Source: Rostratula benghalensis
Taxonomy: Eukaryota; Chordata; Aves; Charadriiformes; Rostratulidae
Assembly (NCBI GenBank): GCA_013399305.1
Contig: VXAI01000066.1
Coordinates: 3,731,157 to 3,795,156, forward strand
Direction: 5' to 3'
Length of the DNA: 64,000 nucleotides
In this document: positions 50,788 to 61,300 of the stretch, one piece after another
How positions within the stretch are numbered: position 1 is the stretch's first letter
How the letters are laid out: each line of letters opens with the position of its first letter
The notes under the pieces: model-generated
The model's input: the letters and a program-made list of their open reading frames with translations, nothing else
The model's database searches: none
Told to the model about the DNA's origin: nothing
Program-made: the position numbers and the translations under genes

Positions 50788-53564
50788 CCGCACCTCGAAC
50801 CTCATACCCACGTACTGTTCCCATTCTCTGTGCTCTTCACCCCTGGAGCGCACCCGGCCCTGCCACAACCCTCGGGCCTCCACAAAAACATTTTACTCTG
50901 ACCGGGAGGCCACAGTAGAGTCTTGCCATGAAACCCAGGACGGTGACAGACCTGCCAGCCTTCGGGACAACACAGCCACATGGTCCACGTGAGTATCCCC
51001 CAGCCTGCGATCATCTTTTGCTGCTCCTTCTCCCACGGCGTCTCAAGGGCTACTGTGAACTCCCAAAGCTACATTTCTTTTGTGCTAAGTATTTCCAGAC
51101 CTGCCAGGTGACATAGCCACAGGACTTGTCAGCAAAGCAGATTAAACCTGTGTCTGCACCTCGAGAGCCATTCACACGCTGACACATCCCTTCCCCCTGC
51201 GCCTTTCGCTGGCCCTTCCTTTAAATTTCTCCCTGCCCAAATGGCTCCTGAGCGCCTGCACTGCTGACTGAACGTGAGCTGTCTTATTAAGGAGAAAAAT
51301 GTCACCGTGCTCAGAACACAGCTGAAGAACAGGCAGCAAGTGGGAATTTGCTAAATTAGACTCATCAGACTGATTCTTCTGTTGCTGCGTTCCTGCATTT
51401 GGTGTGAGAACAGAATGACTGGGCGAAGGTGGAAAACCTTCTGTTAACCTTCTGGGAATGATAAAAATATGCAACAGCACAAAAAGGAAGCACGGAGGAG
51501 GTATGCAAAGTAGCTCTGAAAGAAGTCAAGGATTAGATTACTGTATCCTTATATATCACAGTGTTGCCCAAACAAGGACCATCACCATACTTCATTTTTC
51601 AGCTTCAGCACAGCCAGCGGAGACTTTCAGACCTCTGCATAAAAATATTCCTTAAATGAGAGGCTTAATTCAGTCCTGCAGCGTCATGACTTGCAACTCA
51701 AACCACTCTGGTTCAGCTGTAATTGGCTCCCCTGACATCTACAGGCCTATGGCTACATAGAGCTGTTGCTATGGGTGTTGGGCTTGCGGTGTGAAACGCT
51801 GTTCTTAGGCCCTGTAGCTCTGTCATGTTCAAACTCACCGGCGTCCACAGCAGGACGGTTGCTCCTGTGTGAAATTAAACGGTGCACGTCACAAAAGCTC
51901 CAGTTTCTGAAGAGTTTCAGACCCAAGGAGGACAGCAATACCTCCTGTTCCTCTGTCTGGAAGTGAGGGAGCCGGAGAAGAGAAAAGGACAGAGACGGGC
52001 TTGATGTTTCTGGCTGGGAAACTCGCTGACAGAGGCACCTGGGCAGTGCTGCTCTTCCAAAGTGCTCGTAGCAACTTCTCAAACTGCTGTTTTCAGTATT
52101 AAAGAGTCATCATGAGCCTGGGAATTGACAACCCGTGTGTCAGGAAAACCCTTGCCTCTGCGTCCAGATTCGTGCCTGTTTAGCTGAGTCTTGGTTTCTT
52201 GATTGTGTTCTCTTCCTTCACAAGCAGATTAGGAAGTTAAAAGGTTAAACTACTTATAAACTGACTTTTCACACGGGATTATTTCATGCTTTGCTGCACA
52301 GATTTGCCCTGCAACAGAGTTTCTGCTGCACTCAAGCAAATACCAGGTCCCAGTTAGAAAAACAGTGACATAAATTCTGTGTACTCCCTGCTGTGGAGAG
52401 TCACTAGTCAACGCCTTTGCCATCATAAACCAAATCCAACAGAAAAGCTGTCCTGTTTTCTCACCAGAGATCCCTCCCAGAGATCATTAACTCACGTTCT
52501 GCAGAGGGTTTGAGATCCTGCTCCTCTCTGTGTAGCCAGTAAATAATTTCTCAGCTAAAACACCATAAACAGAAAAACTTTAATTGTCATAAACTATTCA
52601 CCTATAGTCATCAAATCAACTGCAGGAAATACTGGCAGGATCCAACTGATGTCTATGTCTTTGATCAGAGATAGCAACATAAAAAAAAAAAAAACAGAGC
52701 AATTTATCACTTAAGAAAGGCTGCAGCAGTACCTTCTGCTCGCGAGTCAGTCTGCTTTGATCATTACAGTAATCTGGAAAATACAATTAACTTGCCTCTT
52801 GTAAGGGTTTTTTCCCTTTTTACCAGAGATTTTTTTTTAGATGTTTTTTCCCCCTATCACTTATTCCAAAGCAGGGGGCATTTCCTTTTGAAGTTTTTAA
52901 TTATACCAACAAATCATGAAGAGACTCTGCTATCACAGCCTATCCCTTGTTCCCCTTGAGCTTAAAAAAGCCAGATCTGACATACACTTCACACAGCACA
53001 CATTTTGACAGAAAACATTGGCAAACAGCAGAATAAAGAGGATCTTTCTGCTCATCATCCAACAGTGGAGACCTCCTTTGTGCTTAAATCAGGAGGCCCA
53101 AATTTGGCTTTTAGTCTCCAACACATGAATGACTTACCCAAGGATAATTGTTTCCTGTTCTTTACAGTCTCCTAAAGCTTTCAAAAATGCTCTCACCTGA
53201 ATATTTTATTAGAAATTATTGAATGAAGGCTTTACTTTACCACGGGATAAGAGACTTCCCATGAACAAGCACCAGGAAGAAGTTGATATGTAAATTATAA
53301 TATACTATACATGTAAATGATATTGTAAATTATATTCTGTTTTAAAACATAGAGACTTGCTCAAGTGCCTAAGTCAAATCCCTTCTTATTTTCCTTCCTC
53401 CTTATAAAAATTACAAACTTCAGGGTGCTAATAAATCAAATTCTTTTTATAATTTCATAGAAGAAAATCCATCCTGTTGCCCTGTTAGTCTCTTTTCCCA
53501 AACAAAGTAACAAGCTCTTCATTGTTTTATTTCTTCACCTTTTTCATGATCTTTATTGTTTGTT

Positions 53565-53580
53565 TCTCTCTCTCTCTCTC
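53565..53580. repeat. (TC)n microsatellite
   Basis: Eight TC units in the intergenic region. Confidence 0.85.
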
Positions 53581-53765
53581 ATGTATTTTATGTATGTGCT
53601 AACTTTTCTCTGCCATGTTATAAAGAATATTTTTGTTCCAGGAAATATCTGGCTTATTTTACCATTGTATCAGCATTCATTTACTATTGTTTCCTAAGGA
53701 AGCTGCTGCTTTCACATGTTCTGTGTGGATCAAGAGAGATTGGTATCTCATTCATTGGTTTCCTC

Positions 53766-53789
53766 TTTTTTTTTTTTTTTTTTTTTTTT
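53766..53789. repeat. Poly-T tract (T24)
   Basis: Homopolymer of 24 T; no adjacent retroposon body was recognised. Confidence 0.8.
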
Positions 53790-54437
53790 GTTAGAAAAAA
53801 AACCTTACCATAGCATCAAAGGTAAAAAATTAACACACTGTGCACACAATTTTGCAGCTGCATCAGCAGCAGGAAAACAAAGGTTGCCAAACAAAGCATT
53901 TGTTTAAACAAGTGACAGGCATTCATAATTATACTCACTGCTGAGCATGAGAATATAGAAACAAAGGCATGACGAACACAGAAGATGTGATTAGGGCACA
54001 GAAGTAACTCCAGAGTTATAAGAACTCTGCAGGAATAATTTTCTTTCCCATGGATAAAGTCCTTGATCACATCCTATGCAAGAGAGTACTTGAAGTTCCC
54101 CTGTTTATTCCATTTATGATTGAGTTACTTTATTAGTTTTCTATATACTAACTCTTGTAACTGGAGAGGGACACAAACCCATCCCTGCGAGCATTGTCTT
54201 CATTCCATGAAGATACTCCTAGTTTTTGTGAATAAGGATGAAAGAAGAGGCCTTGTATTCCCACAGCAGAGAGAAAACCATCATTACATATTTGGTCAGC
54301 CAGCTGGTCAAAGTCCACGGTCTTGTAAGGTCATTTTTGCCAGGCTGAGAAATAAGGTGAGAAGTGTCAGGCATGATCTAAATGTTCTCTTATTTATTTA
54401 TGTACTGTTCCATCTCTCTGTATACATCACGGGGGAT

Positions 54438-54463
54438 AAAAAAAAAAAAAAAAAAAAAAAAAA
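54438..54463. repeat. Poly-A tract (A26)
   Basis: The longest homopolymer in the window. It could be a retroposed tail, but no source sequence was recognised upstream. Confidence 0.8.
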
Positions 54464-55079
54464 GATAGTTGGCTTTTCCCCTTCTCAGAAATCTGCCATC
54501 CTAACAAGCTCTGTATTTGCACTTTGTCTGACTGTGCTGTTCCCAGGATCACGCTCACAGCTGTTTCTGCTGCCCTTTTACCTCAGTTACACAGAGGTAA
54601 CAGAGGTAAATCTTTGCCCATTATTTGCTGGTTTGCCCAGTTTTGTTCAGGTTTGCCACAGGCCACGTTTACTGAATCAGCTACCACTACCATCACCAGT
54701 CTTTTTTAATCCACTGGGATTATCAGAAGCCTAAAGAGGAGCTCATCACACTGATTTTAGAGGATTTAATCCTTTTCTCCAGACTGAGGGTTGCCCAATA
54801 ACTGCTTTTTTCATACTGTGTGTAGCCCCCACCTTGATGTATTATTTTCAGAAATCCAGCAGAAGCTGACCATCTCCCAGTTCTGGACCTGCATCCCTTT
54901 GGGAACATGTTCAAAACTATTTGCAATGTAACACCATTTTTTTCAGGTTCGAGAGCCAAAATAAGTGTAAATCTTCAGCAGTGGCCAGAGAGACAGAATG
55001 TCCCATCAGCAAGTTTCCACATAACGCCCCATTTGCCAGGGCTACCGTTTGGAGCAGTCCTGACTGCCCACGAAGCAGA

Positions 55080-55435
55080 ACCAAAGCAAACACCAAGTCC
55101 TGCCCTTGGCATGTTATAATCCCATGGTTCAGCACCACCTGGGGACCAGCTGTTGGGGTGAAAAGCTCTGGAGAAAAGCACTGCAGATCTTGGAGGACAA
55201 GTTGAACGGGTACCAGCAAATGAACCCTTTTAGTGATGAAGGTGAATGGCATAGGGGGCTGTATTAAGGAGCACAGCCCTTCACACATCAAGATAACATT
55301 GCACACTCCTCAACACTTGTAAAGATTCATCTGGAATACTCTGTCCTGTTTGGGAACTCTAATCCAAGAGAAAGAACAAAACAAACAAAAAAAAAAAAAT
55401 GGAGGGCACAGAGGTGATTAGCAGGCTGGTGAGCT
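55080..55435 (+). mobile_element. Diverged internal CR1 LINE fragment
   Basis: Segments match the 3' part of CR1 in order: a CACCAAGTCCTGC.CTTGG block, a CACCTGGGGACCAGCTG..G block, AAAGCTCTGGAGAAAAGCAC, ATTCATCTGGAATACTCTGT CCTGTTTGGG, and GGAGGGCACAGAGGTGATTAG. It has many substitutions, an expanded A-run (about 55388-55399) and no 3' terminus. An old, dead insertion on the plus strand; boundaries are approximate. Confidence 0.7.
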
Positions 55436-56689
55436 CTGCACCGTTATTAAGTATCCTAGTAAAAATTAAACATCAAAGAAAAGCTTCCCTTAAGATGAAG
55501 TAATACATAACCCGTGGGGAGTGTGAGCCAACCCACAGAGAAATGAGTGTTAAAACCCACCCAGTAACACCCTGACTGCTTTGTGAAATCTGCCCTGGCT
55601 GGTATTTTAGCTACTCCTTCGAGGTTTCACACGGACGATTCAGCAGCAGTCCCAGGCAGCTTCCCACTACTTGATGGACCATCCTGTCAGCTTATAAAAC
55701 AGTAACTGGGAGAGGAAAAGGTTAATTATGAGATCACTTTCCCTGTGCCTTTTTAATTACAGTAAACTGTAAGACACTATTTTTTCTGAATTGTTGGGTT
55801 TTACCTGCCAATGTTGCAACTGACACAAGATGAGGATAGTAACGCCCTTGCAAGCATGATGCCAGGAAAATCAGATTTATTGAAACACTAAATCAAGGAG
55901 ATAATTTTCTTTCTGCAAGTAGTAGCATTCATTTGAGGTTAGAATGTTAGTACTGACAACCCTCTAGTAAGCACCAGAAAGAAAACAAATATTGATCTTC
56001 TCTGTCGAGTCCGGACTTACAGCAAAAGTCAGCAGATGGACCAGTGGCAGAAAGAAATTTCTAGATTTTTTACTTCTCTAATTCCTGCGAAGACAAAGTA
56101 AGCACATTTCCACTGCATACAGTCACTCTCCACACTTGTAATTGCCCACGATTACGAGCAACAATAGAAGTTTGCTTTTGCAGTTCTTCAGGCAGAGCCA
56201 CCAGCGGACAATGGCTTGCTCTTAGCTACTCTGAAGCAGGCAGCAGGGGTAATAAATGACAAGCATTGAGAAAGATTCCCCTAAATAATAGGTTTGGGAA
56301 TAGTAAATAGGACAAATAAGTTTTCCACTTAAGGATACTAAAGAGGATTCCCTGAGCCTTACACTTTACACCCTGTGTGGTAAGAATTGATAGATGTGCA
56401 TATGTTTAATGCAAATATCACCAGGCAAATGTGTTTCTAATTCAAAACCCCAACATTTGTTAGATGAATAGAAACAGCTATTGGAAAATATTTCACAGGT
56501 AAATATACAGATTAAGAAAGGAGTCGTTTTTAATGGCAGTTTTTTAATGACAGTTAACAATCTTAGCGTTTCTGCTTGCTCTGTCACTGACAGATTCTGC
56601 AGCTTTCAAAGCTTACCCTCTGATGTACTTAGGGATGGAAAATGATCACATGGATTTTGCAAATACCTACATAAGGCTTATCAATGGCC

Positions 56690-57320
56690 CCACAATACTT
56701 TTGCACTAGGACCATCCTGAGGCCACAAACAAGCTCTAATGGCCCTGACAAGGCTCACCTGTAGCCTCCACCCACAGCCCTGCCCACCAGCCAGGAGCCC
56801 ACTTAAGCCCGGGACTTGTCTTTGGGTTCATCTCTGGTCCTGCCTCTAGGAAGGACTTTGGACACTTGTTGTTGCTTGTCTTTGGCCCTCTCTCCTCTTG
56901 CTCCTGTCTGAGCCTCTCTGGTTGGACTTTAGACCTGTTTTGTCCCTTGCAATGTTGGGACTGCTAATGGACCCTTTTCCCAGTAGCCAGCTCTGTTTGC
57001 TATGTGCACCATGGTGAGGGTGCTGCCTGTACTGGGGCTATCCCTGACTCCACTGTCCTTTGAGAGTGGCTGATCTGTGCTGCTCCCCAGTGTGCCTGGG
57101 AACCCTCTTCTGATGGTTCTCCGTCTTCATTCCTATTTGGCCTATAACAATTTGTCATGTTATGAGGAGCTTTTAGGGAATTAGTTGCTTCCCTGTGTTG
57201 TTGGTGCTGGGCCTGAGAAACTACAGCTCTACTCACAACTTGGAAGTTACGTGTGTCTGTACCATTTCTGTGGGTTGCAGCTATGGGAAGAAGAGCAAGC
57301 ATCCCAAAGAAAGTTAAAGG
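56690..57320. other. GC-richer, pyrimidine-rich block; possible old LTR-like repeat
   Basis: A roughly 600-base stretch has a composition unlike its AT-rich flanks. It holds repeated phrases (CTTGTCTTTGGG and CTTGTCTTTGGCC; GGAAGGACTTTGGAC and GGTTGGACTTTAGAC) and a CACTTAAGCCC segment like a degenerate TATA region. It may be a decayed repeat such as a solo LTR, but I found neither target-site duplications nor a recognisable family and no viral coding sequence. Confidence 0.25.
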
Positions 57321-57954
57321 ATGGGATTTCTATACAGATCTTTCAGGTAAGATAACAAAGTTGCTGGAATTGTGTGTGGAAATAGTAAGAGAATAAAATT
57401 GTTTGTTTTCATCTCTGAAAAACACAAGTCAGGAAAACATCTCCATCTGTTCTCCCTACTAGAAAAAAAATAAAGTTCACTTCAGCTGGGTCAAAGCTGA
57501 GTATGAGGAGTAATTACGAGTCCTTATGTATATTTTTAGTTCTAGTCTATATGAAATTATTCCTCTTATGGGACATTTGATAGTTCAGAAGAACAAATTC
57601 CTCAACCTGAGACTGCAATGCCACTGTATTATAAGCCTGGAGCTAAAATACTCCTCTGCGGGAGGCTTCTCCCCGTCCTATTCTCCTGGGCTAGCCTTCT
57701 ATATCTACTAGATTTTGGTGAATTCCTCAGTTTGAGGAGTCACCGGGTCCTCAAATTACAGCTGTTAACGACAGCAATTCTTAGCTATCAGTATTCAAAT
57801 ATACAGCTATTCAAATTCAAAGCTTGTCTGCAAGAAGAAGTGATAAGAAACCTCTCTCCTTGCATACAAGAGTGATTTCTGTAACTCCTCAGTGTTCTTG
57901 GAGCCAGATGAGAAAGAAAATCATCAACCAGCCGGCCCTCCAACTAAATGTAGA

Positions 57955-58198
57955 ACCAATAAAAAAGCCTGTCCAGGGATAAGTTGAAAATTAACTATTT
58001 GGTTAGCTCCACCTCTCCAACCGCGAAAGGGTGCTCTCAATTTTTCTTATAGATGGGTCTGGAGACCCTTCAGTTACCTTGAAGCTGTCTATCCACAGGA
58101 TTAGTTCCCTCTACTTTATGTTGATAGGTGGCTAGAGCCTGGAAAGCTCCCCTGGCTGTTTGACCAGTTGAAGATTTTTAAATACCAAGGTGATAGCA
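57955..58198 (+). promoter_or_regulatory. CA5A: Candidate CA5A promoter / 5' UTR
   Basis: Just upstream of the CA5A start codon lies AACCAATAAAAAAG (57955-57968), which combines a CCAAT core and an A/T-rich TATA-like run. It is not a CpG island, which fits a tissue-restricted (liver) gene. The start site and any further 5' UTR exon cannot be placed from sequence alone. Confidence 0.3.
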
Positions 58199-58328
58199 AT
58201 GAATAGTGTGAAGGCAAATACGCTGGCGCATTTCTACAAGCAGCTGAAAACGATCTGGAGTCCCCTGGCAGCGCCAGCGCGACTCTGCAGTCTGGCTGCC
58301 TGCACTCGGAAACCCAGGGATGATGCAC
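58199..58328 (+). CDS. CA5A: CA5A exon 1, mitochondrial targeting sequence
   Basis: Encodes 43 residues starting MNSVKANTLAHFYKQLKTIW, then SPLAAPARLCSLAACTRKPR and DDA, with one base of the next codon. The composition is that of a mitochondrial presequence: basic, Ser/Ala/Leu-rich, with no acidic residues until the end. It resembles the N-terminus of mammalian carbonic anhydrase 5A in the pattern .MWAPL...R.CS...C and in length before the His-Pro-Leu-Trp of the mature enzyme. The donor is C|GTAAGT at 58328/58329, and the phase (C + AC) would give exactly that His. CA5A hydrates CO2 in the mitochondrial matrix and supplies bicarbonate for ureagenesis and gluconeogenesis. The catalytic exons lie beyond the window. 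The head-to-head position next to BANP matches mammals and supports the call. The start has G at -3. Confidence 0.7.
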
Positions 58329-61300
58329 GTAAGTGTATTTCATTTTATCAAAATAGTACCGGATGCCTGCATAAGAGAGATGCGGAGGTACAAAGACAAC
58401 AAATGTAGTTAGGTGTCAGCTAGCCAAAAAAGGGAAGACTAAGAATACGACTGAAAGATTAAAGAAGGAAGAATGAATAGAATGAGACATCTTAGAGACA
58501 GAAAAACCTTGGTGAATGGTTTGATTTATCTCTATGTGCAGGATTAAAACATTGTTATTTTTGCTGTGTGAGTGTTATTGGGTTGATGGTGACTTTCATT
58601 TGTAACTACAATGAAGTAACACACTGTACACCAACTCATTTTTAACTTGGTCCTGAAAGGTTTTGCTGGTTTCAATGAAAACTGCATTTATAAGTGTAAT
58701 TCAAAGCAGATTTAGCATAAATTCATTGAGTGACTTTGAATTTAATAGACACTGCAATCATTAATTTTCAAAATGAGGCCTAACAGAAGTACAAATCACA
58801 AAACTCTCACAATGTGGCTGTACAGGAGAACTACAATGAGTCACTTCCTCCAGATGCAGTACACTACTGGAAGATGTCAAAGACTTAATTATTTAAAATA
58901 CTGATTAACTTATCTACAAGTAAGATGAGGCCAGCTAGAAACTGCATGTCTCCTTGCCTGTGTGCAGATAATGTCAGCTCAAGCAATAGTAAAAACTAAT
59001 TTTTGACATCTAGGAAATCCTTTTCTTTCTTATTCTTTTTTTCCTCTGTAAAAAAGAGAGGGGAAAACATCAGCTTACTAACTTTTCTCAAACAAGAGCC
59101 AGATTCCTCATTGAATACTGAGATGGGATTCCCTTCTATTTAAGAAAAGCTGGGATCTCTAGATCCCTACGTGTGATAAAGTAATTATTTTATGGTTACC
59201 ACATATCCATCAGTTCTAATACAGGGCTAAAGAATGCCAAATATTTTGCTGTGGAGACTTGTTCATGGGCACCTGTACTGAGAATTGGTGATAACAAACA
59301 TTTTCAGGAAGGGGTCATACAAGGCCGTTCCATCATGAGAGCATTGATGATTAAATTAATTACAGTAGCTAGCTAACTCTTTTTACTAACAGTCCTCTTT
59401 TTCAATTTAAGGCAGATGTTATTTATTATTTAAATCTTTCTCTGCTCCATGACATTCATGCAGGAAATGCCAAAACAAACTGATTCAGGAAAACACTATC
59501 TTTGGAATGCTTGGTTTTGTCTGCCAGGGAATAGACTCCAGATCTGAATAAGCCAACCTGTGGGTTCCTCCATCTGGTGGCTAGACACTGTGCACATGAA
59601 ATCAGAGCAAAAAGCACATTCAATTCAATTCTGCTAGTCACAGATGACAGTACAAACAGCCCTTTCAGTGACAAAAACTTGATCAAAGAAATGGTAAAAT
59701 TGGGCTATTGAGCTCTTAGGTAACATCTTCAATGTAAAGTTCACTATTTTTCTGAACTTCATCTCTTTTATCTTCCTTCCTTCACCTGTCCCATTCCCAG
59801 AAGTTGTCTCTCACCAAGCTGGGTGATGATTCTTTCACTTGGCAGTTAACTCAGACATTTGCTGTGAGGACATAGGTTAAACAGTTCAAAGGCTGACACT
59901 TCCCAGTGCCTTCTCTAGTTTCCCCTGGTGCTCCTACAAGGACAAAAGTCTTTTTCCAGACTTCACTGCAAAAGAGCTGTAGAAACATTGCTGAACATCA
60001 CGGTGTGTATGTACAAAATGTCTAGTGACATAGAATACTGCAGTGGATGTCTGTACTAAGTTCTGTGGTATCTTACCACATACATGAAGGCAGTGTTTTC
60101 AGATACCTTCTAATATAATACAGAGGGAGCTGCTAGAAATGCTCTTTCTAGAGGTTGGGGGGTTTTTTTTAAGGTTATGGAGTATACTCTCACCCTAGCA
60201 ATTATTGCCACAGCAGACCTGAATGGCTTTTTCCTTTCTTATCCTTTCAGAAGTGGTCTCAAAAAAAAAAAAAAAGGCAAACACTTCCAAGTGTTTTTTT
60301 TTAAAGAATGGAAGTACACCAATGACACACAACCCACGTGTGCCATCTCCAGGACTGCACATACAACTGCAGTAACTACACAAATTGTCCATGACAGATC
60401 TTCTGAGCTCTTTCCATGCCGAGTTGCTAAGCCTGCATGCATAATTTTAGCAAATGTTTTTATACAGAAAAGATAAAGCCTCTGTTTGCTTTACCTTGCC
60501 AACTGGAATTACCTCCTCCTTATCTGACTTAGCCTCAGCCGCTGCCTTCTCATCCAGGCTCCTATCTCAGCCAAACATTCTGGAAGTAGAGAAAAGCTCA
60601 GCATTTCACAATCTGCTGCTGCTTTCCTGTTGAGCTTAGAGTACTCTGTCAGTTACATCCATTTGATAAAAGGCACTGGACTGTTTATCAATAAACTGGC
60701 CAACATCACAGTCCAAATCTGACATCAATTCAGCAGAACTTTCAACACCTTGTCAGGATGGACCTCAGCCAACCATTGCTGCTATCCTCCAAAATCTTGA
60801 TTCATACTAAAAAAGCTTCAAAAAAAATCAACCTATCTTGGATTTCCTCTGTAATATTCAATCCAAGTGGCTGAAGCAGAGCCATGGCCCACTAAAGTTT
60901 AAAATCATTATTTGTTGAGTTTCAATTGTATGTTTGTTTTTATTTTTCTAATGTGGAATATGTTGCTATGGTAAGTACCCCTGCTTAGCATAAAAACATA
61001 TTTCCTCCAAGCGGGTGGGGTTTCTCAACTGTTCCCACCATGCTGTACTCCCTCTTCAGAGCTGAGTGAAGCTTGGTTGAAAATCCCTGTGTAAACAAAT
61101 CAAAGTGCTTTATTCAACAGGTCACCTTTGTTTTTCCCTTTTTTAAAGATTAAAACCTTAAAGACTGAAATGCACTGAAACGGAGTCATTTTACCCTTCA
61201 TTCTTACTTGACAGATACCTGAATTAAGTTTTTATATTCTTTCTTCTAATTTTGTAACCCATATGTGAGAACTCTCTCCTCCCCAGGATACTTAAAGGGA

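Larger units (their letters stand above)
49700..50800. promoter_or_regulatory. BANP: CpG island at the BANP 5' end
   Basis: Base composition changes abruptly from AT-rich intron to GC-rich, CpG-dense DNA over about 1.1 kb, and back to ordinary composition after about 50.8 kb. The densest part is 49.9-50.78 kb. The island spans the probable first exon, the 5' end of intron 1 and the upstream promoter. Many long open frames here on both strands are a by-product of high GC and should not be read as genes. No TATA box is evident, as expected for a housekeeping CpG-island promoter with dispersed initiation. A 69-base N gap interrupts it. Confidence 0.9.
50801..58198. other. BANP-CA5A intergenic region
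   Basis: The 7.4-kb spacer between the divergently oriented BANP and CA5A genes. Contents: a mildly GC-richer stretch at 50.8-52.1 kb without recognised exons, a (TC)n run at 53565-53580, T24 and A26 homopolymers, an old CR1 fragment at about 55.08-55.44 kb, and a pyrimidine- and GC-richer block at about 56.69-57.32 kb. No protein-coding gene was recognised here; the 204-codon plus-strand frame at 54120-54734 is interrupted by a poly-lysine run from a poly-A tract and looks like chance. Confidence 0.7.

Noticed and set aside
49707..50883. Several overlapping long frames on both strands in the CpG island
   Set aside because: High GC removes stop codons; Arg/Pro/Gly-rich translations, some crossing the N gap.
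51720..52090. Possible RFX/X-box (GTTGCTATGG) and open frames on both strands
   Set aside because: Only half of an X-box palindrome is present and the frames lack homology; nothing firm enough to annotate.
54120..54734. 204-codon plus-strand open frame
   Set aside because: It reads through an A26 tract as a lysine run and has no recognisable domain; chance frame in intergenic DNA.
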